A stretch of 20,965 bases of DNA from JAKCDU01 sp035551615 (lineage in GTDB: Bacteria; Actinomycetota; Acidimicrobiia; Acidimicrobiales; Palsa-688), in assembly GCA_035551615.1 (NCBI GenBank), contig DASZNC010000035.1, forward strand, positions 1-20,965. Reading direction: 5' to 3'. The translations under genes were made by a program, and so were the position numbers. Below are positions 14,276-20,965 of the stretch, in pieces. Numbering within the stretch: the stretch's first letter is position 1; each line of letters begins with the position of its first letter. The notes beneath the pieces are model-generated. The model was given only the letters and a program-made list of their open reading frames with translations, searched no databases and was not told the origin of the DNA.

Positions 14276-15034
14276 ATGTCTGCAGTCCCCACGGTGGCAT
14301 CGATCCACGTCACCGATTCAGTCCAGCAAGCGATCAATCAGGTGTTCAGCTACCTGCCGAACATCGTCGGCTTCCTCGTGATCCTGTTCGTCGGGTACAT
14401 CATCGCCCGCGTGATCAAAGGAATCGCCAACGCCGCTCTCGGCCGGATGAGAGTGGACCAACATCTGGCCAACAGCGCCGCGGGCGGCTACGTCGAGCGG
14501 GTGAGCCCCGGGGGCAAACCGTCCCGATTCGTCGGCGGGATCGTCTTCTGGCTGATCTTCCTGTACGCCCTGACGGCAGCTATCGGTGCATTGCAGATTC
14601 CGTCGGTCACTGCGTTCATGAACCAGGTGCTCGATTATCTGCCAAATGTCATCGCTGCTGTCATCATCTTCGTGATAGCTGCCGCCATCTCGGCCGGCGT
14701 GGCCGCCGCCGCCAAGAAGACGATGGGAGATACCCCGACCGGCAAGTTGGCCGAAACCATCATTCCCGGTCTGGTCATGGCGATAGCGATGTTCATGATT
14801 CTCGAACAGCTCCGAATCGCAACCAGCATCGTCGTCATCACTTACGCGGCTCTGATCGGAATGCTTGCCCTGATCGGCGCTCTTGCCTTCGGGCTCGGCG
14901 GCCGGGATGTGGCCGGTCAGATATGGAGCCAGGCCTACCAGTCCAGCCAGAACGCCAAGGACCAGGCCAAGGACGATCTGAACGTCGGCAAGCGCCGGGC
15001 CAAGGCTCAGATGGCCGACGGCAGCGCCAGCTGA
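14276..15034 (+). CDS. CmpX-like / mechanosensitive-channel-type TM-helix repeat protein
   Basis: The 252-residue product has an amphipathic start and about five membrane segments (about 28-50, 85-107, 122-147, 160-180 and 185-208). The sequence LPNIVGFLVILFVGYIIARVIKGI and its echo LPNVIAAVIIFVIAAAIS are the paired conserved TM-helix repeats (PF05552) found at the N-terminus of some MscS-type channels and in CmpX. The end of helix 5 reads AFGLGGRDVAGQIW, typical of the family. The hydrophilic tail is Lys/Gln/Asp-rich. The MscS beta domain itself is absent, so channel activity is unproven. AAGGAAGG lies 5 bases before ATG 14276. It closes the stress-type run and is bounded downstream by the hairpin at 15061. 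Confidence 0.88.
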   Translation: MSAVPTVASIHVTDSVQQAINQVFSYLPNIVGFLVILFVGYIIARVIKGIANAALGRMRVDQHLANSAAGGYVERVSPGGKPSRFVGGIVFWLIFLYALTAAIGALQIPSVTAFMNQVLDYLPNVIAAVIIFVIAAAISAGVAAAAKKTMGDTPTGKLAETIIPGLVMAIAMFMILEQLRIATSIVVITYAALIGMLALIGALAFGLGGRDVAGQIWSQAYQSSQNAKDQAKDDLNVGKRRAKAQMADGSAS

Positions 15035-15060
15035 GGTTCCGAGGTTCCGAAGACGTAGCG

Positions 15061-15098
15061 GGCCTGGGCCGCTCGCCGGGGCGAGAGCGGCTCAGGCC
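15061..15098. terminator. Strong bidirectional hairpin between convergent genes
   Basis: GGCCTGGGCCGCTC (15061-15074) pairs with GAGCGGCTCAGGCC (15085-15098): a 14-bp stem with one G-U wobble and a 10-base loop. It lies after the CmpX-like gene and covers the last bases of the opposing ligase gene, including its stop. No T tract follows on either side, common for high-GC terminators. Confidence 0.65.
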
Positions 15099-16738
15099 GT
15101 GGGCGCAGCGGCGACGTCGGTCAGGCCCAGCTCGTCGGTGCTGAGCTGGCGCATCTCGACCTTGCGGATCTTGCCGGTGACGGTCATGGGGAACTCGGCG
15201 ACCAGTTTCACGTAACGGGGGATCTTGTTGTGGGCGATCCGGCCCTGGCAGAACTCCCGAACGGCGCCGGCGTCCAGCTCGCCGGCGCCCGGCCGCAGCC
15301 GTATCCAGGCGACCAGTTCCTCGCCGTAGCGGGCGTCGGGGACGCCGACGACGGCGACGTCGTCGATGTCGGGATGCGTGAACAGGAACTCCTCGATCTC
15401 CCGTGGATAGATGTTCTCCCCACCCCGTATGACCAGATCCTTGATGCGCCCGACGATGTTGACGTAGCGGTCCTCGGCCATCACGGCCAGGTCGCCGGTG
15501 TGCATCCACCGGCTGTCGTCGATGACCTCGGCCGTCCGCTCCGGGTCCTCCCAGTAGCCGAGCATGACCGAATAGCCGCGGGTGCAGATCTCGCCCGGGG
15601 TCCCGATGGGCACGACCAACCCGGTCTCCGGATCGACCACCTTCACCTCGACGTGGGGCATGACCCGGCCGACCGTGGCGGTGCGGTGCTCGAGGTCGTC
15701 GTCGGCCCGGGTCTGGGTGGAGACGGGCGAGGTCTCGGTCATGCCGTAGGCGATCCCGACCTCGGACATGTGCATCTCGGTCTGGACCCGCTTCATCACC
15801 TCGACCGGGCAGGGCGAGCCGGCCATCAGCCCGGTCCGCAACGAGGTCAGGTCGTAGGCCGGGAAGTCCTCGACGGCCAGTTCGGCGATGAACATGGTCG
15901 GCACGCCGTACAACGACGTGCACCGCTCCTGTTCGATGGCCCGGAGGGTCGCCACCGGATCGAACAGGGGGGCCGGGATGACGATCGTCGAGCCGTGGGT
16001 GGTGCTGCCCAGATTGCCCATCACCATGCCGAAGCAGTGGTAGAAGGGCACCGGCAGGCACACCCGGTCGGCTTCGGTGTAGCCGAGCAGATCGCCGACG
16101 GAGAACCCGTTGTTGAGGATGTTGTGGTGCGACAGGGTGGCGCCCTTGGGGAAGCCGGTCGTCCCCGACGTGTACTGGATGTTGATCGGGTCGTCGAAGG
16201 CCAGGTCGGCCTCCGCCGCCACCAGGTCGGCGTCGCTCACGCCGGCGCCCCCCTGCTCGAAGCGGTCCCAGGTGGGGTCGCCGATGAAGACGACGTCGTC
16301 CAGTCCGGGCAGCTGCGGTCGCACCTCCTCGACCATGGCCCGGTAGTCGCTCGTCCGGAAGGCGGTGGCGCTGACCAGCAGCTTGACGCCCGACTGGCGC
16401 AGGACGAAGTCGACCTCGCTCGTCCGGTAGGCGGGATTGATGTTGACGAGGATGGCGCCGATCAGGGCCGATCCGTACTGCAAAGCGACCCACTCGGCGC
16501 AGTTGGGCGACCAGATACCCACGCGGTCTCCTTTGCCCACCCCCTTGGCGAGCAGGGCCCGGGCCACCGTCCGGGACCACGTGAGCAGTTCGGCATAGGT
16601 GTAGCGCCGCCCGCTGGGCACGTCGACCAGAGCCTCGTGGTCGGCCAGGCGAGCCGCCGTCCGGGCCAGGTTGGCCCCGATGGTCTCGCCCAGCAGTTCG
16701 GTGTCCGATGCGCCATGGGCGTAGGAGAGCGCAGCCAT
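15092..16738 (-). CDS. Acyl-CoA synthetase (AMP-binding, ANL superfamily)
   Basis: The 548-residue enzyme activates a carboxylic acid, probably a fatty acid, to acyl-AMP and then acyl-CoA. The adenylation motifs are intact: A3 YTSGTTGFPKG (189-199), A5 YGMTE (331-335), A7 TGDL (414-417), A8 GRIKDLVIRGGENIYP (430-445), and the catalytic Lys in MTVTGKIRK (K523). The style is that of medium/long-chain FadD-type ligases; the substrate is unknown. ATG 16738 gives a full-length protein (MAALSYAHG). It follows the lipoprotein gene by 9 bases on the same strand and is probably translated from the same mRNA, although the two functions have no obvious link. Confidence 0.93.
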   Translation of the reverse strand: MAALSYAHGASDTELLGETIGANLARTAARLADHEALVDVPSGRRYTYAELLTWSRTVARALLAKGVGKGDRVGIWSPNCAEWVALQYGSALIGAILVNINPAYRTSEVDFVLRQSGVKLLVSATAFRTSDYRAMVEEVRPQLPGLDDVVFIGDPTWDRFEQGGAGVSDADLVAAEADLAFDDPINIQYTSGTTGFPKGATLSHHNILNNGFSVGDLLGYTEADRVCLPVPFYHCFGMVMGNLGSTTHGSTIVIPAPLFDPVATLRAIEQERCTSLYGVPTMFIAELAVEDFPAYDLTSLRTGLMAGSPCPVEVMKRVQTEMHMSEVGIAYGMTETSPVSTQTRADDDLEHRTATVGRVMPHVEVKVVDPETGLVVPIGTPGEICTRGYSVMLGYWEDPERTAEVIDDSRWMHTGDLAVMAEDRYVNIVGRIKDLVIRGGENIYPREIEEFLFTHPDIDDVAVVGVPDARYGEELVAWIRLRPGAGELDAGAVREFCQGRIAHNKIPRYVKLVAEFPMTVTGKIRKVEMRQLSTDELGLTDVAAAPTA

Positions 16739-16747
16739 GGGCGCAGG

Positions 16748-18250
16748 CTAACCCTTGGTGGCCGGTCCGGCCTCGGCGACCAGCCCGGTGGTGGTCGGGA
16801 TCAGCAGGAGGCCGGCGGCGGCCGCCGGAGTCACGAACGTGGGGACGGCCCGGCCGACCGCCGACCGGTAGAGAACGGCGCCGGTCTGGGCGTTGAGCTC
16901 CTCGATAATGCCGCTCGGGTAGCCCACCGCCCAGAGAGCATGGTCGACGAGGAGGGGGGTCGAGTTGACGGAACCGGCCCGCCATCCGGTGCGGTTGCCG
17001 TTCAGCTGCACCTCCTGGAGGCCCCCATCGCGGCAGGGCAGGTACAGGGTGTCGAGGGCGGCGTCGAAGGCGGCCCCGCCGTCGGGATCGCTGCCGCAGA
17101 TCGACCCGCTCACCTGCTTCACCAGGCCGAGATCGCCCTGGCGCAGGAGGTAGCCGATATCGGTCTTGCCGGCGGTGAACAGCCGGCCATCGGGCAGGAG
17201 CACGGCGGTGCCGGTCGACAGATCGAGGTCACCGGTGGCGGCCGTGTCCTGGAAGGCGGCCTCGGGGGCGGCGCCCAGAGCCGGGGCCAGCTTGACGGCC
17301 GCCTCCGACCACGGCGACGATCCGCCCGAGTTGGGGTTGCCGGTCGTCACGAAGACGGATCCGTCGGCGCCGATGCTGGGCCCGGCGCCGCCGCCCCAGA
17401 TGGCCCCGCCGGTGCTGTCGGGGGTGACGTTGAAGGCGGTCAGGCCGCCGGCGCCGTGTACCACCGGGACCGACACCACCCAGCCGTGATAGGTGCCGCA
17501 GTCGCCGAACTGACCGCCGTAGCTGACGTAGACGCGCCCGTTGCCCAGGGCCAGGGCGGCCCGCTGCAGGAGGTGGACGACGTCCTCGCCGGCCGGCACC
17601 GGCGGGTCGACGGCCCGGCTGTCGACCACGGCGCCGGTGCGGGTGTCGATGGCGACCATCTGGTGGTGGACCGGCGCGGCACCGGCCGTGGACACCTCGC
17701 CGACCACGTACAAAAGGCCGGTGGTTGGGTCGACGACCGGGGTGCTGGTGATGCCCAGAGGGTCGATGTCGCCGCAACCGGCCTGCGCCTGGACGTTGGC
17801 CAGGGGAGGGCCCAGACTGACGTGCCATTTCACGGAACCGTTGGCCGGGTCGAGGGCGTAGATGTTGTCACCCTCGGTGGCGACCAGGACCCGGCCCCCG
17901 AAGTAGAGCGGCTGCCCGTAGATGGCGGTGCCGTCGAGAGACGCCGTCCAGGCCTGGTGCAGGGGCGCGAGGGTGGGCTGGTCCGGGGCGACCCCGAGGC
18001 GGGCCGGCGAACCCTGGTAGGTCGTCCAGTCGCCGGCGGTGGCGGGGGCCGGCCGGGTGGTGGCGGGGGGTCGGGTGGTGGTGGTGGGTTGGGTGGTGGT
18101 GGCCGAGCCGGTGGGGGAGGGGGCGGCGGCCGGCGTGGTCGTGGCGGTGGGTGGCGGGACCGCCTGGTGGTGGGTGTTGGAGCTGCAGGCGGTGGCGCCC
18201 AGCAGGAAGGCCAGGCCGATGGCGGCCGATAGGCGTCGGGGGGTCGTCAC
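16748..18250 (-). CDS. Secreted lipoprotein with PQQ-type beta-propeller
   Basis: The product begins with a lipoprotein signal peptide (VTTPRRLSAAIGLAFLLGATAC; C22 is the lipidation Cys). A Thr/Pro/Ala-rich linker of about 45 residues follows. A propeller domain then shows repeated blades such as GRVLVATEGDNIYALDPANG, SVKWHV, STPVVDP.TG.LY and QMVAIDTRTG, as in PQQ-like/YncE-type WD-like repeats. It should sit outside the membrane, anchored by lipid. No catalytic ligand set is apparent, so a binding or scaffold role is likelier than PQQ-dehydrogenase activity. GTG 18250 gives an ideal signal peptide. GTG 18298 is in-frame 16 codons upstream, because the start region is duplicated. The linker DNA is low-complexity (GTG/GGT-rich on the plus strand). 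Confidence 0.87.
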   Translation of the reverse strand: MTTPRRLSAAIGLAFLLGATACSSNTHHQAVPPPTATTTPAAAPSPTGSATTTQPTTTTRPPATTRPAPATAGDWTTYQGSPARLGVAPDQPTLAPLHQAWTASLDGTAIYGQPLYFGGRVLVATEGDNIYALDPANGSVKWHVSLGPPLANVQAQAGCGDIDPLGITSTPVVDPTTGLLYVVGEVSTAGAAPVHHQMVAIDTRTGAVVDSRAVDPPVPAGEDVVHLLQRAALALGNGRVYVSYGGQFGDCGTYHGWVVSVPVVHGAGGLTAFNVTPDSTGGAIWGGGAGPSIGADGSVFVTTGNPNSGGSSPWSEAAVKLAPALGAAPEAAFQDTAATGDLDLSTGTAVLLPDGRLFTAGKTDIGYLLRQGDLGLVKQVSGSICGSDPDGGAAFDAALDTLYLPCRDGGLQEVQLNGNRTGWRAGSVNSTPLLVDHALWAVGYPSGIIEELNAQTGAVLYRSAVGRAVPTFVTPAAAAGLLLIPTTTGLVAEAGPATKG

Positions 18251-18321
18251 GCTCGGTCGGCCGGTCGGGGTCGACCGGTCGGGTTGGTACGAGGTCACGC
18301 TCGGTCGGCCGGTCGGGGTCG
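18246..18321. repeat. 28-bp direct repeat duplicating the lipoprotein start region
   Basis: A 28-bp sequence is repeated exactly at 18246-18273 and 18294-18321, with a 48-bp (16-codon) period. On the minus strand each copy ends in a GTG start codon (18298 and 18250) with the same 22 bases before it. A recent in-frame tandem duplication best explains it. Confidence 0.85.
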
Positions 18322-18675
18322 GTGGGCCCTGGTCACGTCGTCAGTCTTCCTGCCGGTGGGGGATTTGGGACGAATGCGGCTGTCCGGGCGTCGGCGCAAC
18401 GATTCGCCCGGCGGTGCGCGCTGTTCGGCGCGTTCTGGCGGTCCACGGTTGTCAGGGGTCGAGGGGAGTGGCCCGCAATAGCGTCGAAAAGCGCGTTTTG
18501 GCGGTCCAGTCGTTTTGGCGGCCGAACTGACTGGCCCGCCATAACGCGCAGTTCGACGTTCTGACGGTCCATCCACCAGGAGGGCCGACAACTGTGGCCC
18601 GGGATATCGCGCCGTCCGGCCCAGATCGCGGCCCCGACCGGTCGCCGCCGACCCGGCCAGCTACGACGCGGCCAG
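18299..18675. other. Intergenic region with repeats, no supported gene
   Basis: This 377-base gap lies between the 3' end of the second polytopic gene and the lipoprotein gene, both on the minus strand. It holds one copy of the 28-bp repeat, a three-copy 63-bp-period array (18406-18571), and the edge of a 15-bp tandem duplication. An open frame of 79 codons on the minus strand (18333-18572) repeats with the array but has no ribosome-binding site or known domain. Confidence 0.7.
18406..18571. repeat. Three-copy tandem repeat, 63-bp period, with internal dyads
   Basis: A 15-bp core, CGTTYTGRCGGTCCA, occurs at 18431, 18494 and 18557, exactly 63 bases apart. In the last two units TGGCCCGC begins at 18469 and 18532, again 63 apart. 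TGGCCCGC and the closing GCGGTCCA/ACGGTCCA are near-complementary, so each unit of about 40 bases can form a hairpin. Spacers between cores are diverged. A partial fourth core, CGTTTTGGCGGCC, is at 18511. The units are imperfect and few, unlike CRISPR. Confidence 0.75.
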
Positions 18676-18681
18676 CTACGA
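18654..18681. repeat. 15-bp tandem duplication over the stop codon of the polytopic gene
   Basis: CGGCCAGCTACGA occurs at 18654-18666 and 18669-18681. On the minus strand this gives TCGTAGCTGGCC twice in the same frame, so the Ser-stop end of the gene is followed 15 bases later by a second Ser-stop. Confidence 0.8.
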
Positions 18682-20421
18682 GGTCGGGCAGCCGTCCACC
18701 GGCGTCTCGTGCAGGACGGTGGCCGACAGCTGGATGGGCCCGGCAGCTAGGGCGGTGACGGAGGTCCACTGGTACGGGGGGTTGTCCGATGCGGAGCCGG
18801 TCGGCCGGGTGGCGCCCGGCTCGCTGGCCGGTAGGGGGGCGGGACCGACGCATGCGGCCCCGCTGGTCACCGACCAGTACTTGGTGTAGCGGACCCGGAC
18901 GGTGATCGTGCCCGGCCCGCTGGCCGAGAGGGTCAAATGATCGGGCTCGAGGGAGGTCAGCTGCGCCGGCCCGCTCACCAGCCCCGGGCTGTCGGCCACC
19001 TTCCAGAGTTGCCATTTGGTCGTGCTCCAGATGAGCTGGAGACCGGGCACCGTGCCCGACCGCAGCAGGTTGGCCTCCGGTTTGCCGGCGTAGTCGAGGG
19101 GGGCGGTGGGCAGGGCCACATAGGAGATGCCCTCGTCGCTCAGCCACTGATCGTACGACGCTGCGGTAAGGGCGCCGGGCGTGTAGAAGACCGGGTTGTC
19201 GGCGATGTCGAGCTGGCGTTCCCAGCCCCGGGCCAGCGACACGTACGGGGCCACGAACGCCGATTCCCAGTGCTCGAAGGTCGGTACCACCTCGACCCGC
19301 ACCGGGTGGGTGGCGGCCACCGTCAGCTCACTGAGCAACGGCTGGTAGAAGCTGGCCGACGTGTAGGGCACGGCCGCCGGGGAGGTGACGATCCCGTTCC
19401 ACGGGGCCCACTGCCAGACTCCGAACGGGACGATGACGACGACGGCGGCGGCGTAGCGCCAGCGGTCGGGGACGGCGATGCGCCGACCCTGATCCATGAG
19501 CCGGCGGACCGGCCCGGAGTGCGACAGGCGTTCCAGGGCGGGCCCGGGGGCGGTGAGGAAGCAGGCGAGAAGGGGAACGCCGATCCAGTTGGCCAGCCGG
19601 GGGGCGTTGCCGCCGAGCGGGTTGGGGACGAGCCAGGAGGCGAAGGTGGCCACCCCGTAGAACGCCGCCCCCAATCGGACGGCCGGGGTGGTCTGGACCA
19701 GCGGGGAGAGGCAGGACAGGCAGAGCAGCTCGGTCACGGCCAGGCCGGTCCAGGGGAACGGCATGGGGCCGTCGCCCGGGAACAGGACGCCGAGCGCCAG
19801 GACCAGGATCATGGCCACCGCCGCGGTGGCGATGATCCAGCGCCGGCGGGTGGAGTAGGCGGCCCAGGCCAGGCAGCCGAGGGCGAGGAAGGCGGCGGCC
19901 AGCGGGGAGAACAGGCCGGCCACGATCCCGAACAGGATGGCGAGGGGGCGGCGGCCCCGCTGGAGGCAGACCAGGGCGACCAGGCCGGCCGCCTCGCCGG
20001 CGAGGAACGGCCACTGGCCGATGGCGACCGGGAGGATGGTCGAGATGGCGAAGTACCAGGTGCCGAGCGGGCGGGCTCCGAAGAAGGTGCGGATGAACTT
20101 GTCGAACGACCAGGTGGCGATCACCGCCGAGGCGACGGCGACGACGTGGATGCCGAAGGTGGCGGCGACGGCCGGGAACAGGACGCTGTAGCCGAGCGGG
20201 AAGTTGCCGGCGTACCAGTTGCTGTCCCACAGCTCGAGTCCGTGCAGTTGGAACTGGACGGTCCGGTACGTCTGGGCCGCCTGGTCGACGCCGCGCCAGC
20301 CCAACCACAGGGCTAATGAGGCCAGTACCAGGGCGAGGGCGGCGGGGGCGACCGAGTCGAGGCGCCTCCGGACCCAGGCGGTCCAGTCGACCGGGGCGGG
20401 TTTGGAGGGGGCGAGAACCAT
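18676..20421 (-). CDS. Large polytopic membrane protein with C-terminal exported domain (paralogue of 3202-4863)
   Basis: This 581-residue protein is a clear paralogue of the one at 3202-4863. It has the same N-terminal motif order: GVDQAAQTYR 44-53, WDSNWYAG 65-72, FLAGEAAGL 139-147, FPGDGPMPFP 214-223 and LGGNAPRL 269-276. The same exported segment follows: HWESAFVAP 384-392, LARGWERQLD 396-405, ALPTAPLD 436-443, and two Cys at 524 and 578. About ten to eleven membrane segments precede residue 345. A Pro/Ser-rich insertion of about 25 residues (about 526-549) is absent from the paralogue. No catalytic motif is identifiable; a GT-C-like envelope glycan role is inferred. ATG 20421 follows a TAGAAT -10-like box by 15 bases. 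It stands alone rather than beside a glycosyltransferase. Confidence 0.82.
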   Translation of the reverse strand: MVLAPSKPAPVDWTAWVRRRLDSVAPAALALVLASLALWLGWRGVDQAAQTYRTVQFQLHGLELWDSNWYAGNFPLGYSVLFPAVAATFGIHVVAVASAVIATWSFDKFIRTFFGARPLGTWYFAISTILPVAIGQWPFLAGEAAGLVALVCLQRGRRPLAILFGIVAGLFSPLAAAFLALGCLAWAAYSTRRRWIIATAAVAMILVLALGVLFPGDGPMPFPWTGLAVTELLCLSCLSPLVQTTPAVRLGAAFYGVATFASWLVPNPLGGNAPRLANWIGVPLLACFLTAPGPALERLSHSGPVRRLMDQGRRIAVPDRWRYAAAVVVIVPFGVWQWAPWNGIVTSPAAVPYTSASFYQPLLSELTVAATHPVRVEVVPTFEHWESAFVAPYVSLARGWERQLDIADNPVFYTPGALTAASYDQWLSDEGISYVALPTAPLDYAGKPEANLLRSGTVPGLQLIWSTTKWQLWKVADSPGLVSGPAQLTSLEPDHLTLSASGPGTITVRVRYTKYWSVTSGAACVGPAPLPASEPGATRPTGSASDNPPYQWTSVTALAAGPIQLSATVLHETPVDGCPTS

Positions 20422-20436
20422 GAGCGGAAAAGCCCA

Positions 20437-20442
20437 ATTCTA
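20437..20442 (-). promoter_or_regulatory. Candidate -10 box (TAGAAT) of the second polytopic gene
   Basis: TAGAAT on the minus strand lies 15 bases before ATG 20421, predicting a leader of about 8 bases without room for a ribosome-binding site. No -35 of known type is visible. Confidence 0.35.
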
Positions 20443-20456
20443 CTGCCCTCAGCCCG

Positions 20457-20462
20457 TACGGT
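20457..20462 (+). promoter_or_regulatory. Candidate -10 box (TACGGT) for a leaderless SRAP gene transcript
   Basis: TACGGT fits TANNNT and ends 7 bases before ATG 20470, the spacing of a leaderless start, as at 2782-2787. It shares the 48-base divergent gap with the polytopic gene promoter. Confidence 0.35.
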
Positions 20463-20469
20463 GGCGTAC

Positions 20470-20965
20470 ATGTGCGGTCGTTACACCTCAACGTCCACGG
20501 TTGCCGATCTGGCCGCCGTCTTCGAGGTCGACGATGTGCGGGCCGAGGAGATGGAACCGCGGTACAACGTGGCCCCCACGCTGCCGGTTTATGCGGTGGC
20601 CATGACCAAGGGTCGGGCCGACGACGACACGGTCAAAGGACCACACCGGGCGCTCGGCACGTTCCGTTGGGGACTGGTCCCGTCGTGGGCCAAGGATCTG
20701 TCCGCGGGCAACCGGATGATCAACGCCCGTTCGGAGAGCATCGCCGACAAACCGGCCTACCGGAAGGCGTTCGCCCGGCGCCGCTGCCTCATACCGGCCG
20801 ATGCGTTCTACGAGTGGGAGCGCCGCACCGGCCGGGACGGCAAGCCGGCCGGCAAGCTGCCCTACGCCATCCGCCGCCGCGACGGCCAGCCCATGGCGCT
20901 GGCCGGCGTCTGGGAGGTGTGGCGCCCCCCGGACGACCAGGGGGCCGATCCGATCCGGTCCTGTG
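20470..20965 (+). CDS. SRAP/HMCES domain protein (YedK-like), 3' end outside window
   Basis: The first 165 codons are present. SRAP proteins react through their Cys2 with abasic sites in single-stranded DNA, forming a protective crosslink, and can act in the SOS response. The visible marks are MCGRY with catalytic Cys2, the RYNVAPT segment (31-37), FRWGLVPSWA (65-74), NARSE with N85, and FYEWE with E115. The catalytic His of the family lies beyond the right edge. The start is fixed, because Cys must be residue 2 after Met removal. There is no Shine-Dalgarno; a TACGGT box 7 bases upstream suggests a leaderless mRNA. It is divergent to the polytopic gene. Confidence 0.92.
   Translation, partial: MCGRYTSTSTVADLAAVFEVDDVRAEEMEPRYNVAPTLPVYAVAMTKGRADDDTVKGPHRALGTFRWGLVPSWAKDLSAGNRMINARSESIADKPAYRKAFARRRCLIPADAFYEWERRTGRDGKPAGKLPYAIRRRDGQPMALAGVWEVWRPPDDQGADPIRSC

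Noticed and set aside
14838..16985. 715-codon minus-strand frame overlapping the ligase
   Set aside because: Arg/Gly/Pro-rich shadow in another frame; the frame at 15092-16738 carries all the ligase motifs.
15230..18232. 1000-codon open frame on the plus strand
   Set aside because: It lies antisense to the ligase and lipoprotein genes, is Gly/Arg/Asp/His-rich without domains, and exists because high GC makes stop codons rare.
18406..18571. CRISPR array
   Set aside because: Only three units, repeat cores diverge, spacers resemble each other, and no cas genes are present.
18333..18572. 79-codon repeat-peptide gene (DRQN repeats)
   Set aside because: The frame stays open because the repeat period is a multiple of three; there is no ribosome-binding site, no known domain, and the blocks diverge. 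Reported only as part of the repeat finding.

Overview
The window is 20,965 bases of very GC-rich, densely coded DNA, almost certainly from an actinobacterium. Several traits point that way. Many starts are GTG or TTG, and many genes lack a ribosome-binding site. There are -10-like TANNNT boxes 7 bases before starts, RskA-type and sigma-fused zinc-finger (HxxxCxxC) anti-sigma modules, and a MerR regulator carrying a DICT domain. A deep-branching class such as Acidimicrobiia is my guess from overall style, not something I can prove. There are no rRNA or tRNA genes, transposases, integrases or CRISPR arrays.

Left part (1-7,280). A SurE nucleotidase gene enters from the left edge and runs tail-to-tail into an MFS exporter. 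The exporter follows an RskA-like transmembrane anti-sigma factor on the minus strand. A small four-helix membrane protein is divergent to these. It overlaps tail-to-tail with a two-gene minus-strand operon: a GT39/ArnT-like membrane glycosyltransferase coupled by a 1-base stop/start overlap to a large polytopic protein of unknown function. A VC0807-like membrane protein reads away from that operon.

Middle part (7,280-15,034). A class-C beta-lactamase-fold serine hydrolase is divergent to an OmpR-type response regulator and its histidine kinase. Next comes an ECF sigma factor fused to a zinc finger, a membrane helix and an exported domain. Its reading frame is broken between sigma regions 2 and 4. 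A MerR-DICT regulator, a PRC-barrel/DUF2382 protein, a second DUF2382 protein and a CmpX-like membrane protein follow on the same strand. This set looks like one stress-response module. Its 3' part seems less GC-rich than the rest and has unusually clear Shine-Dalgarno sites.

Right part (15,035-20,965). A strong hairpin separates the module from a minus-strand pair: a secreted PQQ-type beta-propeller lipoprotein and a fatty-acyl-CoA-synthetase-like enzyme. Upstream of the lipoprotein lies a 63-bp-period repeat array. Beyond it is a second copy of the large polytopic protein seen at 3,202-4,863. A divergent SRAP/HMCES-type gene, cut by the right edge, closes the window.

The most noteworthy items are the paralogous polytopic proteins with a shared C-terminal exported domain, the frame-broken sigma/anti-sigma fusion with a possible leader ORF, the hairpin that would mask the start region of the MerR-DICT gene, the 63-bp repeat array, and a plus-strand intrinsic terminator placed where only minus-strand genes lie. 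I see no clear evidence of a wholly new defence or mobile system.
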